A DNA stretch of 64,000 nucleotides, taken from contig NC_022041.1 of NCBI RefSeq assembly GCF_000444995.1, positions 3,103,501-3,167,500 of the forward strand, read 5' to 3'. A program made the position numbers and the translations under genes. Below are positions 55,468-64,000 of this stretch, in pieces. The stretch comes from Paracoccus aminophilus JCM 7686. Its GTDB lineage: Bacteria; Pseudomonadota; Alphaproteobacteria; Rhodobacterales; Rhodobacteraceae. How positions within the stretch are numbered: the stretch's first letter is position 1; the number at the start of each line of letters is the position of its first letter. The notes beneath the pieces were generated by a model. That model was not told where the DNA came from. It searched no databases and was given only the letters and a program-made list of their open reading frames with translations.

Positions 55468-56484
55468 ATGACAAGCGAAAAGATCATCACGGTGGCGGGC
55501 GCGGGGATCTTCGGCCTGTCCTGCGCCTGGGAGATCCTGCGGCGCGGCGGCGCGGTCCGGGTGATCGAGGCCCAGCACATCGGCGCCGGTTCAAGCGGCG
55601 GCACGGTCGGCGCCTTGGCTCCCCATGCGCCCGAGACCTGGAACCCGAAAAAGCAGATCCAGCTTGATGCCCTGATCGGGGCCGCCGATTGGTGGCGCGA
55701 GATCGAGGACCATGCGGGCCTGCCCTCGGGCTATGGCCGCACCGGGCGGCTCCAGCCGATTGCGGCAAGCGCCCTGTCCCGGATCGAGGCGCGCATTGCC
55801 GGCGCGCGCCAATATTGGCCCGATTGGGCGCGGATGGAGATCCGCCGCGAGGCCGAGGGTCCGCTTGCGCCCCTCAGCGCCGACGGGCTTTGGCTTTACG
55901 ACAATCTGACCGCGCGGCTTCACCCCCGGCTGGCGCTCGCGGCTTTGGCTGGGGCGATCCGTGCTAAGGGCGGCGAGATCATCGAAGGCACGCCTGCGGA
56001 TCCCGAGACGCCCGCGATCTGGGCCACTGGCACCGCCGGGCTCGCGCCCTTTGGCGGCAATGGCGTCAAGGGCCAGTCCGCGCTTTTGGCCTTTGCCGCG
56101 CCCGATGCGCCGCAGGTCTTTGCCGATGCCCTGCATCTGGTGCCCCATGTCGATGGCACGGTCGGGATCGGCTCGACCTCGGAGCGCGAGGTCATGGATC
56201 TGGCGACCGACGATCAGCTCGATGCGCTGATCATCAAGGCGCGCGCGATCTGCCCCGGCCTTGAGGGCGCGGCGGTCGTCGATCGGTGGGCAGGCATCCG
56301 GCCGCGCGCGAAAAGCCGCGCGCCGCTGATCGGAGCCTGGCCCGGACGGCCCGGCCATATCGTCGCGAATGGCGGCTTCAAGATCGGCTTCGGCATGGCG
56401 CCCGCAGTGGCGGGCATGGTCGCGGATCTGGCGCTGGAGGGGCGCGATACGGTGCCCGAGGACTTTCGGACGCCTCTGGCGTGA
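55468..56484 (+). CDS. FAD-dependent oxidoreductase (DAO family), MnmC C-domain-like
   Basis: 338 residues. FAD-binding Rossmann motif ITVAGAGIFGLSCAWEILRRGGAVRVIEA, then IGAGSSGGTVGALAPHAPETWNP and the C-terminal RWAGIRPRAKSRAPLIGAWPGRPGHIVANGGFKIGFGMAP of glycine/sarcosine oxidase relatives. Because it sits divergent to mnmD, it is the best candidate for the oxidase half of MnmC, which converts cmnm5 to nm5 on tRNA. A general amino-acid oxidase is the alternative. It starts at the ATG at 55468; the frame is open far upstream across mnmD as a shadow. Confidence 0.83.
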   Translation: MTSEKIITVAGAGIFGLSCAWEILRRGGAVRVIEAQHIGAGSSGGTVGALAPHAPETWNPKKQIQLDALIGAADWWREIEDHAGLPSGYGRTGRLQPIAASALSRIEARIAGARQYWPDWARMEIRREAEGPLAPLSADGLWLYDNLTARLHPRLALAALAGAIRAKGGEIIEGTPADPETPAIWATGTAGLAPFGGNGVKGQSALLAFAAPDAPQVFADALHLVPHVDGTVGIGSTSEREVMDLATDDQLDALIIKARAICPGLEGAAVVDRWAGIRPRAKSRAPLIGAWPGRPGHIVANGGFKIGFGMAPAVAGMVADLALEGRDTVPEDFRTPLA

Positions 56485-56493
56485 GGCAGGGCC

Positions 56494-57018
56494 TCAGGGC
56501 AGCGGCGAGACCCCGATCAGCGCCGCATGGGCGCGCAGCATCGCCGCCCAGAGCAAAAGCCCGATCCCGATCCTGAGCGGCGTCAGCTTGAGCCGCAAGA
56601 CAGGCCGCGCGCGCCAAAACCCGACCAGCGCATAGGCGAGCAGAAAGCCGAAGAGCCCCACATGCGCCAGATCGCCATTCGCGATCAGATGCGCGCCCGC
56701 CCAGAGCGCAAATCCGGTGAGCACGCCCGCAAAGCCTCCGGTCGCACCAAGGAGGAAGGCCAGAGGCATGACCAGATTGACGAGCCAGCGCATCCAGCTC
56801 GCCTGCGGCCACAGCATCACGATCGGCGCGCGTCCGGCGGCCAAGATCAGCCAATAGAGCAAGAAAAGCGACAGCGCCGAATAGAACAGCAGATAAAACC
56901 GCCGCCCGAGCAGGTCCGTTAACTGATCCTTGAAACGGATCGGGATAATATGGGCGCCCAGGAAGGCCGCCAGCGCAAGGAGGAGTTCGGCCCAGGCGAA
57001 TGTGATCTCGTTCAGCAT
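56494..57018 (-). CDS. NnrU-family membrane protein
   Basis: 174 residues and five to six helices. GAHIIPIRFKDQLTDLLGRRFYLLFYSALSLFLLYWLI and the GAHLIANGDLAHVGLFGFLLAYAL segment match the NnrU family, in which the two His and the Asn are conserved. NnrU was first described next to nitrite/nitric oxide reductase genes in Rhodobacter; its role is still unclear. No denitrification gene is nearby, so this copy may serve another purpose. It is convergent with the FAD oxidoreductase (10-base gap) and divergent from the DUF4202 gene. Confidence 0.86.
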   Translation of the reverse strand: MLNEITFAWAELLLALAAFLGAHIIPIRFKDQLTDLLGRRFYLLFYSALSLFLLYWLILAAGRAPIVMLWPQASWMRWLVNLVMPLAFLLGATGGFAGVLTGFALWAGAHLIANGDLAHVGLFGFLLAYALVGFWRARPVLRLKLTPLRIGIGLLLWAAMLRAHAALIGVSPLP

Positions 57019-57108
57019 CCCGCCAAGCTAGCCGCGGGCGCGCGGCGCAGCAATGCGATTGACGCCGCAGGGGCTTGGCGCAAGATGGCGGGAAAAGGAG
57101 CCAGTGCC

Positions 57109-57693
57109 ATGCCCAATCCGCAACCCGCAACCAGCCCGCGTCTCGACAAGGTCTTCGCCGCCATTGACGCGGCCAATGCTCAGGACCCCAACCGCAAGGA
57201 GGGCGAGGCCGATGCGCTGCTTTACGGCCAGCGCATGAGCGCGGAACAGGCGCTGCTCTATCCCGAAGCCTCGGAGGTGCTGCGCATCGCCTGCCGGGGC
57301 CAGCATATCGAACGCTGGCTGCTCGCGCGGCAGGAGTTCCCGATGGACCGCGCAGGCTATCTCGCCTGGCGCACCGAGCAGGGTCGTCGCCATGCGGCGC
57401 GCGTGGCCGGTCTCATGGCCGAGGCGGGTTATGGCGCGGAAGAGATCGCGCAGGCCGAAAAGATGCTGACGAAACAGGGGATCAAGCGCGACGATGGCGT
57501 GCAAGCGCTGGAAGATGTCGCTTGCTTCACCTTCATTCGCTGGTATCTCGGGCCTTTCGCCGGGACGCGTGAACCCGAAGAGATGGTGCGGATCGTCGAG
57601 AAGACCGCGCGCAAGATGTCGGCCATGGCACGCGCCCGCGCGCTTGAAGAATTCCCGATTCCTGCGCCCTTTGACGCCTCGTTTCGCGCATGA
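57109..57693 (+). CDS. DUF4202-family protein
   Basis: 194 residues, soluble, helical. TSPRLDKVFAAIDAANAQDPN, the LLYGQRMSAEQALLYPEASEVLRIACRGQHIERW segment and EDVACFTFIRWYLGPF are the conserved blocks of DUF4202, where His and Glu residues recall HD-like or metal-binding helices. Function unknown. AAGGAG lies nine bases before the ATG at 57109. It is followed by a 35-bp repeat and then the CbiX gene. Confidence 0.84.
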   Translation: MPNPQPATSPRLDKVFAAIDAANAQDPNRKEGEADALLYGQRMSAEQALLYPEASEVLRIACRGQHIERWLLARQEFPMDRAGYLAWRTEQGRRHAARVAGLMAEAGYGAEEIAQAEKMLTKQGIKRDDGVQALEDVACFTFIRWYLGPFAGTREPEEMVRIVEKTARKMSAMARARALEEFPIPAPFDASFRA

Positions 57694-57705
57694 GCGGGCT
57701 TAGCT

Positions 57706-57740
57706 GCCTCCGGCGGGGATATTTGGGCATGAAAGACGGG
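57706..57740 (+). repeat. 35-bp intergenic repeat, copy 2
   Basis: Exact reverse complement of 22470-22504. It lies between the DUF4202 stop and the CbiX start. It contains an in-frame ATG followed by a short frame that stops at once, so it is not coding. Confidence 0.7.
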
Positions 57741-57750
57741 CTGTGAGGTG

Positions 57751-58437
57751 ATGACGCGGCCGGTTCTGATTGTGGCCCATGGCCAACCGGGCGATCCGGG
57801 CCCGCAGCAAACGGCGATCGAGGCATTGGCCGCGCGGGTTGCTCGGCATTTGCCGGGGCGCGAGGTGCGGGGCGCGACCTTGGCGGCGGAAGGGGCGCTT
57901 GAGGCCGGGTTGCTTGCGGACGCGCTGGTCTATCCGATGTTCATGGCGGGGGGCTGGTTTACCAAGGTCGAGCTGCCGCGTCGCTTGGCTTTGACTGCGG
58001 TGGAGGGGGTTGAGATCCTGCCGCCCTTTGGCAGCGATGCGGGCTTGCCCGGGCTTTCTCTCGTGCTGTTGCGCCGGGCTGCTGCCGCGCAGGGCTGGGC
58101 TCTGGAGGCGGTGAGCTTGCTGATTGCCGCGCATGGCTCGGGTCGTTCGCCTGCGCCTGCCGCGGCGGCGCGCGCCTTGGCTGCGGCGCTTGGCGGTGAG
58201 GTTCATCAGGTGGGCTGCGGTTTTGTCGAGGAGGCACCTTTTCTCGCCGAGGCGGCGGCGGGGCTTGGGAGGCAGGCGATCTGTCTGCCGTTTTTCGCCA
58301 CCTCGGCCGGGCATGTCATCGAGGATCTGCCGCGAGCTTTGACTGAGGCCGAGTTTCAGGGGATCGTGCTGCCACCTCTCGGGCTGGCTGACGAGGTGCC
58401 CGAAATGATTGCCGCGGCGGTTTTGCGGGCCGGTTGA
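57751..58437 (+). CDS. CbiX-like chelatase (sirohydrochlorin/cobaltochelatase family)
   Basis: 228 residues made of two CbiX repeats. The metal-binding His are in VLIVAHGQPGDPG (repeat 1) and SLLIAAHGSGRSPAP (repeat 2); CGFVEEAPFLAEAAAG and ICLPFFATSAGHVIEDLP are typical. The family inserts Co, Ni or Fe into sirohydrochlorin-type tetrapyrroles. Which metal is used cannot be told; no other cobalamin or sirohaem gene is adjacent. The ATG at 57751 is preceded by GAGG; a GTG three bases upstream is an alternative. Confidence 0.83.
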   Translation: MTRPVLIVAHGQPGDPGPQQTAIEALAARVARHLPGREVRGATLAAEGALEAGLLADALVYPMFMAGGWFTKVELPRRLALTAVEGVEILPPFGSDAGLPGLSLVLLRRAAAAQGWALEAVSLLIAAHGSGRSPAPAAAARALAAALGGEVHQVGCGFVEEAPFLAEAAAGLGRQAICLPFFATSAGHVIEDLPRALTEAEFQGIVLPPLGLADEVPEMIAAAVLRAG

Positions 58438-58449
58438 GGCGGCGCAATC

Positions 58450-58472
58450 GGGAGGCGGTTTTGCCGCCCCCC
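58450..58472. terminator. Hairpin between CbiX and argF, possible bidirectional terminator
   Basis: GGCGG at 58454-58458 pairs with CCGCC at 58464-58468, with three more G-C pairs after one mismatch. It lies between two convergent genes. No T run, so support is weak. Confidence 0.35.
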
Positions 58473-58483
58473 TGTCTGCTTTT

Positions 58484-59410
58484 TCAGGCGCCGACGCACC
58501 AGCGCAGAACCGCTTTCTGGGCATGAAGCCGGTTTTCGGCCTCATCGAAAATCACCGAATTCGGGCCATCCATGACCGCGCTCGTGACCTCATCCTCGCG
58601 ATGGGCGGGCAGGCAATGCATGAAGAGCGCATCCGGTTTGGCATGGGCCATCAGCGCCTCATTGATCTGATAGGGCCGCAGCTGGTTGTGGCGGCGTTCC
58701 TTGGCCGATTGCGGATCATGCATCGAGACCCAGGTATCGGTCACGATCAGATCGGCGCCTTCGACGGCTTTGACCGGATCGCGCTCGATCACCACAGTCG
58801 AGCCCTGCGCGCGCGCGAAATCGACCCATTCCTGTTCGGGATCAAGCGGTTGCGGACCGGTGAAGGTCAGATCAAAGCCGAATTGTCCCGCGGCGTGCAG
58901 GAAGCTTGCGCAGACGTTGTTGCCGTCGCCCGACCACACCACCTTGCGCCCACGGATCGGGCCGCGATGCTCTTCATAGGTCAGGATATCGGCCATGATC
59001 TGGCAGGGATGGGTGCGGTTCGTCAGCCCGTTGATGACCGGGACCGTGGCATGTTCCGCCATTTCCAGAAGCGTCGCTTCCTCGAAGGTGCGGATCATGA
59101 TCAGATCGACATAGCGCGACAGCACCCGGGCGGTGTCGGCGATGGTTTCGCCGTGGCCCAGCTGCATTTCGCTGCCCGAAAGCACCATCGTCTGGCCGCC
59201 GAGCTGGCGCACCCCCACGTCGAAGCTGACGCGGGTCCGGGTCGAGGGCTTTTCGAAGATCAGCGCGACCATGCGATTCTTGAGCGGCAGGTCATCATCC
59301 GGCGCGCCTTTCGGACGGCCGTTGCGGGCATCCTTCATCCGGCGGGCGCTGGCGATCATCTCCTGCAGATCGGCCTTGGCGGTGGTGTGGATGTCGAGAA
59401 AATTCTTCAT
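58484..59410 (-). CDS. argF: Ornithine carbamoyltransferase
   Basis: 308 residues. Carbamoyl-phosphate site [20 protein letters not shown], the HPCQIMAD motif, ornithine-binding DTWVSMHD and the [12 protein letters not shown] loop with the catalytic Cys. It makes citrulline from ornithine and carbamoyl phosphate in arginine synthesis. It is downstream of argD on the same strand with a 262-base gap that holds no gene; the gap may carry an argF promoter. Convergent with the CbiX gene. Confidence 0.96.
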   Translation of the reverse strand: MKNFLDIHTTAKADLQEMIASARRMKDARNGRPKGAPDDDLPLKNRMVALIFEKPSTRTRVSFDVGVRQLGGQTMVLSGSEMQLGHGETIADTARVLSRYVDLIMIRTFEEATLLEMAEHATVPVINGLTNRTHPCQIMADILTYEEHRGPIRGRKVVWSGDGNNVCASFLHAAGQFGFDLTFTGPQPLDPEQEWVDFARAQGSTVVIERDPVKAVEGADLIVTDTWVSMHDPQSAKERRHNQLRPYQINEALMAHAKPDALFMHCLPAHREDEVTSAVMDGPNSVIFDEAENRLHAQKAVLRWCVGA

Positions 59411-59672
59411 GGATCGGAAACTTTCGGCTGGATCCCGCGAGCCAATCAGCAGCGCGGGGGGCAGGTCAAGGGGCGAGCGCGGAAAAGCCGCGATTGGGGC
59501 GTCGCCGCCTCATCGGTGGCGGGTCAGGCGCCGAACCGCCGGGCCCGCGACCGAAAACCCCTCTGTCGCGTCGCTGAGGGAGAAGGTTTTTGTGCCGATG
59601 CCAAGAGCCTGCATGTCTGCGGACCCCGCCCCCAACAGGGGAGCGAAGCCGGTGCAGCGCAGAGGGACGCGC

Positions 59673-60845
59673 TTAGCCATCGAGCCTTGCTGCCGCTTTG
59701 TCGAGCCGGGCGACCGCCTCGGCGATCTCGTCATCGGTGATGTTGAGCGGCGGCAAGAGGCGCAGCGTATTGTCCGCCGCCGGCACCGTCAGGATATGCT
59801 CGGCATAGCCCGCTTTCACCAGATCGGCGGGGGCGACCTTGGTTTTCAGCCCGAGCATCAGCCCTTGGCCGCGCACGCCTTCGAGCGTGTTCGGATGGGC
59901 CGCGACCAGAGCTTCGAGCTTTTGGCGGAAGAGGCCCGCCTTGCGGTTCACCTCAGCCAGAAACTCCGGCGTGGCGACGATTTCCATCACCCGCGTGCCG
60001 ACAGCGGCCCCCAGAGGGTTGCCGCCATAGGTCGAGCCATGCGTGCCCGCGACCATGCCTTTCGCGGCCTTTTCGGTCGCAAGCAGCGCGCCAAGCGGGA
60101 AGCCGCCGCCGATGCCTTTGGCGACCATCATGATATCGGGCGAGATCCCCGCCCATTCATGGGCAAAGAGCTTGCCGGTCCGGCCCATGCCCGCCTGCAC
60201 CTCGTCCAGAACCAAAAGCGCGCCGGTCTGATCGCAGAGCTCGCGGATCAGCTTCAGATCGGCGTCCGGGAGCGGGCGAATGCCGCCCTCGCCCTGAATG
60301 GGCTCCAGCATGATCGCGGCGGTCTTGTCAGAGATCGCGGCCTTCAGCGCCTCCATATCGCCCCAGGGCAGCGAGCGGAAACCGGGCAGGAGCGGGCCAA
60401 AACCCTTGGTCATTTTCTCGGAACCCGAGGCGGCGATTGCACCGGTCGAGCGGCCGTGGAAGGCGCCTTCGAAGGTCAGGATCTCGATCCGCTCGGGCTG
60501 GCCTTCGCTGTCCCAATATTTGCGCACCATCTTGATCGCGAGCTCGGCGGCCTCGGTGCCCGAATTGGTGAAGAAGACCGTATCGGCGAAGGTGTTGGCG
60601 ACCAGCAGATCGGCGAGCTTTTCCTGCCCCGGAATGTGGTAGAGGTTCGAGACATGCCAGATCTTCTGCGCCTGATCGGTCAAAGCCGCGACCAGATCGG
60701 GGTTGGCATGGCCAAGCACATTGACCGCGATCCCCGCGCCCAGATCCAGATATCGCGTGCCGTCCGCCGTAATGGCCCAGACCCCCTCGCCCTTTTCAAA
60801 GGCGAGATCGGCGCGGTTATAAGTCGGAAGGACGTGCGGAATCAT
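59673..60845 (-). CDS. argD: Acetylornithine aminotransferase
   Basis: 390 residues, class-III PLP aminotransferase. [53 protein letters not shown] and the PLP lysine K243 in [15 protein letters not shown] are all present. It makes N-acetylornithine; the same enzyme often serves lysine synthesis. AGGA lies seven bases before the ATG at 60845. It is arranged argD then argF as in many alphaproteobacteria. Confidence 0.94.
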   Translation of the reverse strand: MIPHVLPTYNRADLAFEKGEGVWAITADGTRYLDLGAGIAVNVLGHANPDLVAALTDQAQKIWHVSNLYHIPGQEKLADLLVANTFADTVFFTNSGTEAAELAIKMVRKYWDSEGQPERIEILTFEGAFHGRSTGAIAASGSEKMTKGFGPLLPGFRSLPWGDMEALKAAISDKTAAIMLEPIQGEGGIRPLPDADLKLIRELCDQTGALLVLDEVQAGMGRTGKLFAHEWAGISPDIMMVAKGIGGGFPLGALLATEKAAKGMVAGTHGSTYGGNPLGAAVGTRVMEIVATPEFLAEVNRKAGLFRQKLEALVAAHPNTLEGVRGQGLMLGLKTKVAPADLVKAGYAEHILTVPAADNTLRLLPPLNITDDEIAEAVARLDKAAARLDG

Positions 60846-61051
60846 AGCGAGATCCTTTGCAGGGAAAAGCCGCAATCATTGCGGCACCGGATTGTAAAAG
60901 ATGGGCAGGCGAGATCGGTCGTTGACAGAATCAACGTCGGGGACGGCGAGAGATGATGGTCCGTACGATCATGGCCGGGACCCTGCGCGAGATTTTTGCG
61001 CCATGCAAGGGCTGATTTTGCCGCAGCGTTATTCTGCGGCAAAGCGTGACC

Positions 61052-61873
61052 TCAGGGCTTCATCCGGTAGCCGGTTTTCAGCCAGCGCCAGGCGATGAAA
61101 AGCACCACCGCGACCGTCGCCAGACAGACCGCAAAGCCGCGCCAGACCGGCGCATCGCTGACGCCCGCAATGCCGTAGCGCGCGCCGTCGATCAGGTAGA
61201 AGATCGGGTTCCAATGGGCGAGCGTGCGGAAGGGCTGCGGCAGGGCCTGCACCGAATAGAAGGTCCCCGACAGAAACGACAAAGGCGTCACGATGAAATT
61301 GGTGATGACCGCCATCTGGTCGAATTTCTGCGCGATGATCCCGCTCAGAAGCCCCAGCCCGCCCATCAAAAGCGCGGCCAGAACGACGAAAGTCAGCGCC
61401 CAGAGCGGGTGGGCAATCCCCTGCCCGATCGTCAACGCCATGCCGATGGCGATGACCGAGGCCACCAGAAGCGCACGGATCAGCGATCCGGTCAGATAGC
61501 CCGTGAGGATCTCGGCCGCCGACAAGGGTGGCATCAGCGTATCGACGATATTGCCCTGCATCTTGGCCGAGATCATCGAGGACGAGGTATTGGCGAAAGC
61601 GTTCTGGATCACCGTCATCATCAGGATCCCCGGCCCGAGGAAGGCGAGATAGGGCAGGCCCATGATCTCGCCCCGGCCCTTGCCAAGCGCCAAGGCAAAG
61701 ACCAGCACGAAGAGCGCGGCGGTCATCAGGGGCGCAAAGACGGTCTGTTGCCAGACCGCGAGAAAGCGCATCGTCTCGCGCCGCCCCAGCGTGTAGAGCC
61801 CGATCCAGTTCACCCGACCGAAGCGGCGCGTGCCAATATCAGAATATTCGTGGCTGTGAAGGCTCTCTTGCAT
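61052..61873 (-). CDS. ABC-2-type transporter permease (YadH/NodJ-like)
   Basis: 273 residues, six predicted helices. FLAVWQQTVFAPLMTAALFVLVFALALG and FLGPGILMMTVIQNAFANTSSSMISAKMQGNIVDTLMPPLSAAEI, then GTFYSVQALPQPFRTLAHWNPIFYLIDGARYG, are the ABC-2 pattern of YadH and NodJ. In relatives an ATPase gene lies next to it; here none is adjacent. Cargo unknown. It ends about 206 bases from the argD start and is divergent from gcrA. Confidence 0.86.
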   Translation of the reverse strand: MQESLHSHEYSDIGTRRFGRVNWIGLYTLGRRETMRFLAVWQQTVFAPLMTAALFVLVFALALGKGRGEIMGLPYLAFLGPGILMMTVIQNAFANTSSSMISAKMQGNIVDTLMPPLSAAEILTGYLTGSLIRALLVASVIAIGMALTIGQGIAHPLWALTFVVLAALLMGGLGLLSGIIAQKFDQMAVITNFIVTPLSFLSGTFYSVQALPQPFRTLAHWNPIFYLIDGARYGIAGVSDAPVWRGFAVCLATVAVVLFIAWRWLKTGYRMKP

Positions 61874-62003
61874 CGGCGCTCCTTGAATTTTCGGGGAGAG
61901 GCGGGTATCTCATTGCATCCCGTTTAGAACCGGGCTTTGAAGAATTGAAGCCGCAACCACGAACGACCTCGGGTCGGCCCTGACCCGAATGGAAAGGCAA
62001 ATC

Positions 62004-62627
62004 ATGTCCTGGACCGACGAACGCGTCGAAACGCTGAAACGGATGTGGGCGGAAGGCCAGTCGGCCAGCCAGATCGCCAAGGAACTTGGCGGCGTGACGC
62101 GCAATGCCGTCATCGGCAAGGTCCATCGCCTGGGCCTGTCGAACCGCACCGAAGAGGCGGCCGAAGTTGCTCCGGCACCGGTTGCCGCGCCCGAACCCGC
62201 GCCCCAGCCCGTGCAGGCCGCCGCGCCGAAGCCCGCCGCCCCGGCCGCCAAGCCGCAGGCCGAGCCGCATCTGCGCGTGGTCGAACCCGCGCCGAAAGCC
62301 GAAGAGCCCGCGGACGAGCCCGCCGCACCGGTCGCCTTCAACCCGCGCCGCAATATCATCCCGGCGGGTCAGCCGCTGCCGCCGCAGCCCTCGGCCAATG
62401 AAATCAGCCCCGAGACGCTTGCCTCGGCGCGCGAGATCGAAAAGCGCTCGCGCAAGCTGTCGCTGATGGAGCTGACCGAGCGGACTTGCAAATGGCCGAT
62501 CGGCGATCCGGCGACCGACAAATTCTGGTTCTGCGGTATGCCGAGCCAGGCGGGCAAGCCCTATTGCGAAGCCCATGTCAGCGTCGCCTTCCAGCCGATG
62601 AGCGCGCGCCGCGACCGTCGCCGCTAA
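62004..62627 (+). CDS. gcrA: Cell-cycle regulator GcrA
   Basis: 207 residues. The N-terminal helix-turn-helix MSWTDERVETLKRMWAEGQSASQIAKELGGVTRNAVIGKVHRLGLSNR is diagnostic (about residues 1-45), followed by an Ala/Pro-rich disordered linker (about 50-135) and the C-terminal domain with CKWPIGDPATDKFWFCGMP and YCEAH, which in Caulobacter binds sigma-70. GcrA activates promoters carrying methylated GANTC sites. The ATG at 62004 has AAAGG upstream. A dense GANTC cluster lies at 47.3-47.5 kb in this window. Confidence 0.95.
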   Translation: MSWTDERVETLKRMWAEGQSASQIAKELGGVTRNAVIGKVHRLGLSNRTEEAAEVAPAPVAAPEPAPQPVQAAAPKPAAPAAKPQAEPHLRVVEPAPKAEEPADEPAAPVAFNPRRNIIPAGQPLPPQPSANEISPETLASAREIEKRSRKLSLMELTERTCKWPIGDPATDKFWFCGMPSQAGKPYCEAHVSVAFQPMSARRDRRR

Positions 62628-62630
62628 GCC

Positions 62631-63065
62631 TTGGCGGATCTGGTCAGACCGACCCTCGCGGCCCTTGCGGTAGTCCCGCATCAGGGCCGCGTTTTGCTTG
62701 TGCAACGGCGAAATCCGCCCGATGCCGGACTCTGGGGCTTTCCCGGCGGCCATGTCGAATCGGGGGAAACCGCGCTCGATGCCGCCGCGCGCGAGCTGTG
62801 GGAAGAGACTGGCGTGCGCGCCCGGCCTAGGCGCTATCTCGACAATATCGACGTGATCTTGCGCGACGAGACAGGCCTCCTGCGCTATCACTTCCTGCTC
62901 GCGGGCGTGCTGTGCGATTATCTGGAGGGCGCGCCGGTTGCGGCAGATGACGCGCTCGCCGCCGCCTGGCAGCCGGTCGAGGATGTTCTGGCGCGCAAGC
63001 TGCCCCTCAGCGAGCATGTCGATGATCTGCTGCGGCTGGCGCTCGATGCAGCCGGGACGCGCTGA
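62631..63065 (+). CDS. NUDIX hydrolase
   Basis: 144 residues. The complete Nudix box is in GGHVESGETALDAAARELWEETGV (G-x5-E-x7-R-E-U-x-E-E-x-G-U). The N-terminal strand TLAALAVVPHQGRVLLVQRRNPPDAGLWGFPGG is typical of ADP-ribose or 8-oxo-dGTP type enzymes; the substrate is unknown. No ATG or GTG lies before the domain, so it probably starts at the TTG at 62631, three bases after the gcrA stop, and depends on coupling with gcrA. Confidence 0.84.
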   Translation: MADLVRPTLAALAVVPHQGRVLLVQRRNPPDAGLWGFPGGHVESGETALDAAARELWEETGVRARPRRYLDNIDVILRDETGLLRYHFLLAGVLCDYLEGAPVAADDALAAAWQPVEDVLARKLPLSEHVDDLLRLALDAAGTR

Positions 63066-63123
63066 ACGCTGGCATTTTTCCCGTCCTGCCGATACATAAG
63101 CCTCGATCACAAGGACAGAAGCA

Positions 63124-64000
63124 ATGGCGCGCCATCTCATCACCTCGGCAATTCCCTATATCAACGGCATCAAGCATCTGGGCAACCTCGTCGGCAGCCA
63201 GTTGCCGGCGGATCTTTACGCCCGCTATCTGCGCGGGCGCGGCGATGAGGTGATGTTCATCTGCGGCACTGACGAGCATGGCACGCCGGCGGAACTCGCC
63301 GCGCAGAAGGCCGGCAAACCGGTCGCTGTCTATTGCGCGGAAATGCATGATGTGCAGGCCGATATCGCGCGCCGCTTTGGCCTGTCCTTCGACCATTTCG
63401 GCCGCTCGTCGAGCGAGCGCAACCATATCCTGACCCAGCATCTTGCGGGCAAGCTTGACGAAAACGGCTTCATCACCGAAGTCGAAGAGCGTCAGGTCTA
63501 TTCGATCGACGACCGCCGCTTCCTGCCCGACCGCTATATCGAGGGCACCTGCCCGAATTGCGGCTATGACAAGGCGCGCGGCGATCAATGCGAAAACTGC
63601 ACCAAGCAGCTTGACCCGACCGATCTGATCAATCCGCGCTCGGCAATCTCGGGCTCGACCAATCTCGAGGTCCGCGCGACCAAGCACCTCTATCTGCGCC
63701 AGCGCGCTTTGCGCGACCAGATCGAGACCTGGATCGACAGCAAAAAGGACTGGCCGATCCTGACGACTTCGATCGCCAAGAAATGGCTGAACGACGGCGA
63801 CGGGTTGCAGGATCGCGGCATCACGCGCGATCTCGACTGGGGCATTCCGGTCAAGAAGGGTGATCAGCCCTGGCCGGGTATGGAGGGCAAGGTCTTCTAT
63901 GTCTGGTTCGATGCGCCCATCGCCTATATCGCGGCCACCGCCGAGGGCGCGGATGCGCGCGGCGAGCCCGATGCCGCATGGCGGCGCTGGTGGCGCAAGG
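63124..64000 (+). CDS. metG: Methionine--tRNA ligase, N-terminal part (runs off the window)
   Basis: The first 292 codons, without a stop. [17 protein letters not shown] has the HIGH-equivalent motif [23 protein letters not shown] and the zinc-binding [17 protein letters not shown] are typical of MetG class 1. [17 protein letters not shown] is the methionine-pocket strand. The KMSKS motif would be beyond the window. The start is the ATG at 63124, after AAGGACAGAAGCA. It charges tRNA-Met. Confidence 0.95.
   Translation, partial: MARHLITSAIPYINGIKHLGNLVGSQLPADLYARYLRGRGDEVMFICGTDEHGTPAELAAQKAGKPVAVYCAEMHDVQADIARRFGLSFDHFGRSSSERNHILTQHLAGKLDENGFITEVEERQVYSIDDRRFLPDRYIEGTCPNCGYDKARGDQCENCTKQLDPTDLINPRSAISGSTNLEVRATKHLYLRQRALRDQIETWIDSKKDWPILTTSIAKKWLNDGDGLQDRGITRDLDWGIPVKKGDQPWPGMEGKVFYVWFDAPIAYIAATAEGADARGEPDAAWRRWWRK

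Noticed and set aside
59411..59672. Small frames between argD and argF
   Set aside because: Poor codon bias and no start signals; treated as a promoter-bearing gap.

Overview
The window looks like chromosomal DNA of a Paracoccus-type alphaproteobacterium (Rhodobacterales). The evidence is high GC with strong third-position bias, a petABC operon whose Rieske protein and cytochrome c1 (with an Ala/Pro/Glu-rich repeat region) resemble those of Paracoccus denitrificans as I remember them, a GcrA regulator, an alphaproteobacterial-type heat-shock promoter before dnaK, and Rhodobacterales-type proteins such as the Hint-domain protein and the DUF5928-type branching glycosyltransferase. I see no insertion sequence, prophage, CRISPR array or rRNA operon. 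Most of the window is core genome. LAYOUT, 1-12 kb: the 3' end of secA with its terminator, a PACE-type efflux protein, the petP-petR regulator pair divergent from ilvE, then a minus-strand cell-envelope block (rnd, kdsD, lptC, lptA, lptB, hpf, ptsN), an MHS-type MFS permease with an unusual periplasmic insert, and tRNA-Leu(CAG). 12-25 kb: an NDUFA9-like protein coupled to uppP, the glutamate synthase cluster (gltD, a secreted protein of unknown function, gltB) preceded by a leader that can form two competing hairpins, then a DUF1269 protein, mtgA, a GST-like protein, queG and an EamA permease. 25-36 kb: a nine-gene minus-strand glycan locus (cysQ, kdsB, GT2, galU, galE, GT4, GT2-type, GT14/DUF5928, two-part sulfotransferase) with a polysaccharide-export-type permease divergent from it. 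36-45 kb: dnaK-dnaJ, radC, petABC. 45-54 kb: a PfkB kinase, an S49 peptidase, a 37-residue membrane peptide, a pteridine-reductase-like SDR, an AT-rich segment with a DnaA box and a dense cluster of GANTC sites, then uvrC, the Hint protein, pgsA, moaD, moaE and accA. 54-64 kb: an LprI-like secreted protein, rhomboid protease, a split MnmC pair, NnrU, DUF4202, CbiX, argF, argD, an ABC-2 permease, gcrA, a NUDIX hydrolase and the start of metG. HOW THE GENES FIT TOGETHER: kdsD and kdsB both serve Kdo metabolism while lptABC build the LPS bridge. galU and galE supply UDP-glucose and UDP-galactose to the glycosyltransferases beside them. CysQ can remove the PAP left by a PAPS-dependent sulfotransferase, so the 25-36 kb locus is best read as making a sulfated and possibly branched surface glycan; this is inference. 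GcrA acts at GANTC-methylated promoters in relatives, so the GANTC cluster at 47.3-47.5 kb is the strongest candidate here for an undescribed regulatory or replication element.
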